Source of the DNA: Candidatus Flexicrinis proximus
Lineage (GTDB): Bacteria; Chloroflexota; Anaerolineae; Aggregatilineales; Phototrophicaceae
Reading direction: 5' to 3'
NCBI GenBank assembly: GCA_016712885.1
Contig: JADJQF010000033.1
Location: 124,001-188,000 of the forward strand
DNA: 64,000 nt
Positions within the stretch are counted from its first letter, which is position 1; each line of letters starts with the position of its first letter. Below are positions 62,164 through 64,000 of this stretch, piece by piece. The notes under the pieces were generated by a model. That model searched no databases, was not told the DNA's origin, and saw only the letters and a list, made by a program, of their open reading frames with translations. Made by a program: the position numbers and the translations under genes.

Positions 62164-63180
62164 ATGAAATCTCTCAGCGTCATTCTGGTTGTGGTCCTCG
62201 CGCTTATGGTCACCGGTGGCGGCGTCTCGGCGCAGCCCTCACCCCCGCCGCTCTCGCCCGAAAGCGCCAACCTCATTCGCGCCTACCCCGAGCTGAACGG
62301 CGCGCAGGCGGCCGGCGCCGGCTTGGTTATCACAGGAGTCGAGCAGTTCGGCTGCGCCAGCGGGCAGCTCAAGATCGGGCTGGCCGTCGTCATCACCGAT
62401 CCGAGCCAGCCGTACGTGCTGCGGACCGTCGTGCGAGTCGGGTACAACATCATTGTCAACGACCGGCAGAGTTGGATCATCCCTTCGGGACACTACACGA
62501 GAACCATTGTCAACTCCAGCAGCGGCGGCTTCATCAATGGTACGATGCCGCTGGCGACAGGCACGCCGTTCACCGTGGAATTCCTGTTTTCGCAGGCCAA
62601 CGGCAAGCCGCTTTGGTACTCGCAGATCGTCATCAGCGACTGCCTCTCGTCCAGTCCAACTTCCGGTGAGATCAACAAAGCGGTGCTCATCCTGAACAAA
62701 AACCCGACGCTTCAGCCGAACCCGGCCGACCCGACCCGCGCACAAAAGTGGGTGCCGACCGGCAAGGTAGCCTACTCGTGCGCGCCGAGCGGCGTGTGTA
62801 CCGAGAAACTCACGGGGAAGGCCGGTAAGATCGCCAAGATCCGGCAGACGGGACGGCTCAAGTCGGCGCTGGCGGCAGGAACGCGCGTCGGTATCGTGGT
62901 CATTGCCGATACCAGCTTACTCGTCAGCGGTTCGGCGTACATGAATGTCATCCTGACCGATACCGGCAGCGCCAATACGCAGGGCTATTCCCTCGCCTTT
63001 TATAGCGATGCTCCGCTTTTCCCGACCAATGAGGTTGTCTATCTGCCAATGGTGACGCCGCTGGTCGTGCCGCTGAATTACATCGCCGCCGAGCTGCTGC
63101 TGGAAGATTTGTTCTTAGGGGGAACTGCGGCTGGGAAGCTGAAGGTCACGTCCATTTACGTCTACAGCGTGACACCCTAA
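62164..63180 (+). CDS. Secreted protein of a two-member subfamily (PPPLSP type, member 8)
   Basis: Encodes 338 residues with a signal peptide (near GVSAQP), clearly paralogous to the gene before it: PSPPPLSPESANLIRAYPEL, AGLVITGVEQFGCASGQLKI, PADPTRAQKWVPTGKVAYSC and CTEKLTGKAGKIAKIRQTGR match block by block. It also lacks the PLPAAPL tail. GGAG lies before the ATG at 62164. A tandem duplication, with the poly-G tract between the copies. Role unknown. Confidence 0.82.
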   Translation: MKSLSVILVVVLALMVTGGGVSAQPSPPPLSPESANLIRAYPELNGAQAAGAGLVITGVEQFGCASGQLKIGLAVVITDPSQPYVLRTVVRVGYNIIVNDRQSWIIPSGHYTRTIVNSSSGGFINGTMPLATGTPFTVEFLFSQANGKPLWYSQIVISDCLSSSPTSGEINKAVLILNKNPTLQPNPADPTRAQKWVPTGKVAYSCAPSGVCTEKLTGKAGKIAKIRQTGRLKSALAAGTRVGIVVIADTSLLVSGSAYMNVILTDTGSANTQGYSLAFYSDAPLFPTNEVVYLPMVTPLVVPLNYIAAELLLEDLFLGGTAAGKLKVTSIYVYSVTP

Positions 63181-63187
63181 CGAAAAA

Positions 63188-63217
63188 ATCCCCCGGCAGA
63201 GGATAGCCGCCGGGGAT
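63188..63217 (+). terminator. Terminator-like hairpin after the 62164 gene
   Basis: The stem ATCCCCCGGC pairs with GCCGGGGAT, 7 bp after the stop, preceded by an A-run and followed by CGTTTC. Confidence 0.72.
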
Positions 63218-63299
63218 CGTTTCTCGCCGAAGTATGTCAAGCATTCTTCCTGGTACGGCCCAACCCCGGCTGGGATTTGTACGTCCATACCTCACAGTT

Positions 63300-63331
63300 G
63301 CGAAAAGGCCGCGTGAACACGGCCTTTTCGC
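63300..63331. terminator. Strong hairpin between convergent genes
   Basis: A perfect 12-bp stem, GCGAAAAGGCCG with CGGCCTTTTCGC, and an 8-nt loop. The A- and T-runs inside the arms make it usable in either direction; it probably serves the SIMPL gene. Confidence 0.78.
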
Positions 63332-63340
63332 GATGAGGGA

Positions 63341-63390
63341 GTCCAGAGGGTGCAATACCCTCTGGCGGAGGTGTGGAGGCACTGCCTCCA
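63341..63390 (-). repeat. Dispersed palindromic repeat, short copy (m)
   Basis: Read on the minus strand: GTGGAGGCAGTGCCTCCAC, then CCAGAGGGTATTGCACCCTCTGG; the long hairpin is absent. It lies 18 bp after the SIMPL gene stop in that gene's orientation. Confidence 0.85.
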
Positions 63391-63408
63391 CAAACCGGAC
63401 CTCTGACT

Positions 63409-64000
63409 TTACTTCACCAGGGTGAACGTCACGCTCACGCCGACGGTCACGCTGGTCTGGCCGGGCGCCACGAAGGCATTACCGCCGCCCGACTGCGCGC
63501 GCGCATCGCTGAAGAAGATCGGGCTGCCGCCGCTGAAGTCCTCGCTGATGCTGATCACATCGCCGACTGTCGCGCCGACCAGCGCGGCCAGTTCCGCCGC
63601 GCGGGCCTGCGCCTGTTCCACAGCCTTCTGGCGGGCAATCGTCTCCAGCGGGGCGGGGTTCGCGACGCTGAAATACAGGCCATACAGGCTGGTCGCGCCG
63701 TTGTTGATGGCGGCGTCGATGATGTCGTCTACCAGCTCGATATCGCGCACCATCACGCGGACGGTGTTGCTCACCTGATACCCCTGCTCATCGCCGCGCT
63801 CGGACGTGTAACGTGATGTCGAGTAAACCGAGAGGTTGGCGGTCTGGATGTCTACCTCGGCCACACCCAGCGCGATGATCGCATCGTAAATCGCGCGGAT
63901 GGTGACATTCGACGCCGCGAACGATTCGCTGACGTTCTGGGTGAATACGTCGACGCCAAGCTCAAGTGTCGCCTCGTCTGGCGCGCCTTCAGCGGTCGCC
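63409..64000 (-). CDS. SIMPL domain (DUF541) protein, 5' end outside window
   Basis: The frame is open from the window edge to the stop at 63409 (197 codons visible). SIMPL blocks are present in order: GAPDEATLELGVDVFTQNV, IIALGVAEVDIQTANLSVY, GYQVSNTVRVMVRDIELVDD, AAINNGATSLYGLYFSV and EQAQARAAELAALVGATVGD. The family is mostly periplasmic or secreted and oligomeric (BP26, the YggE type); the signal peptide would lie beyond the edge. The natural start is not visible. Confidence 0.9.
   Translation of the reverse strand, partial: ATAEGAPDEATLELGVDVFTQNVSESFAASNVTIRAIYDAIIALGVAEVDIQTANLSVYSTSRYTSERGDEQGYQVSNTVRVMVRDIELVDDIIDAAINNGATSLYGLYFSVANPAPLETIARQKAVEQAQARAAELAALVGATVGDVISISEDFSGGSPIFFSDARAQSGGGNAFVAPGQTSVTVGVSVTFTLVK

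Overview
The window reads as a piece of a chromosome from a high-G+C Chloroflexota bacterium, most likely class Anaerolineae. This is inferred from gene content and style, not from a marker gene: there is no rRNA or tRNA. The signs are a peptidoglycan pathway (murB, a GT51-type penicillin-binding protein), a FabI enoyl-ACP reductase, a Dpp-like transporter, many small secreted proteins ending in Pro-rich tails, and a family of GC-rich palindromic repeats after gene ends. No CRISPR array, phage, transposase or integrase was found.

Layout. 1-11 kb: a penicillin-binding-protein-like gene running off the left edge, a DHFR-like reductase, an unknown Pro-rich gene under a cluster of LexA-like boxes, a 106-bp tandem repeat, several small membrane proteins, a VOC protein, a methyltransferase, and an AlbA_2 (Schlafen-type) regulator preceded by an array of TTGGGATAA motifs. 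11-22 kb: a secreted SH3b protein, an S9 peptidase, a pyruvate-kinase-like enzyme, a peptide ABC transporter operon (binding protein, then two permeases, no ATPase genes here) and murB. 22-28.5 kb: a surface-polysaccharide region (multi-TM protein, adenylylsulfate kinase, GT2 glycosyltransferase coupled to a polyprenyl-phosphate sugar transferase), then a coupled Imm5-like/MazG pair. 28.5-30.3 kb: a low-G+C island with two secreted-protein genes, one interrupted by an in-frame TAA, bounded by two copies of the mazG 3' end. 30-41.5 kb: SDR and TPR genes, three tandem secreted paralogs, gyrA and a fourth paralog. 41.5-49.3 kb: membrane proteins, a divergent HxlR regulator/NAD(P)-binding pair with a palindromic operator, a second DHFR-like gene, an AAA-type ATPase, fabI and a YcaQ-type protein. 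49.7-64 kb: another secreted paralog, a frameshifted phosphatase, a MntA/HepT toxin-antitoxin pair with a broken hepT, msrA, YCII and VOC proteins, a VWA protein, a PA14 protein, VanZ-like and glycolipid-binding proteins, an amidase, two more secreted paralogs separated by an extreme poly-G tract, and a partial SIMPL protein.

Three themes stand out. (1) An expanded set of secreted proteins shares a PPC-like N-terminal module, a C-terminal beta-sandwich-like module with a KLKQ motif, and often a C-terminal tail near VLPLPAAPL; members lie at about 7, 33-37, 40-41.5, 50-51, 57 and 61-63 kb. (2) A modular palindromic repeat (13 copies) mostly sits 7-76 bp after a stop codon, in the orientation of that gene, and behaves like a spreading 3'-end element; it also generates false N-terminal ORF extensions. 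(3) Several proteins depart from their family: a PBP with all three transpeptidase motifs lost, a peptide-binding protein whose domain order is circularly permuted, and a pyruvate kinase lacking the C-terminal domain.

Data caution: six apparent indels, five of them in short homopolymer runs of only two genes, and a 100-base poly-G tract suggest that some broken genes may be sequencing or assembly errors.
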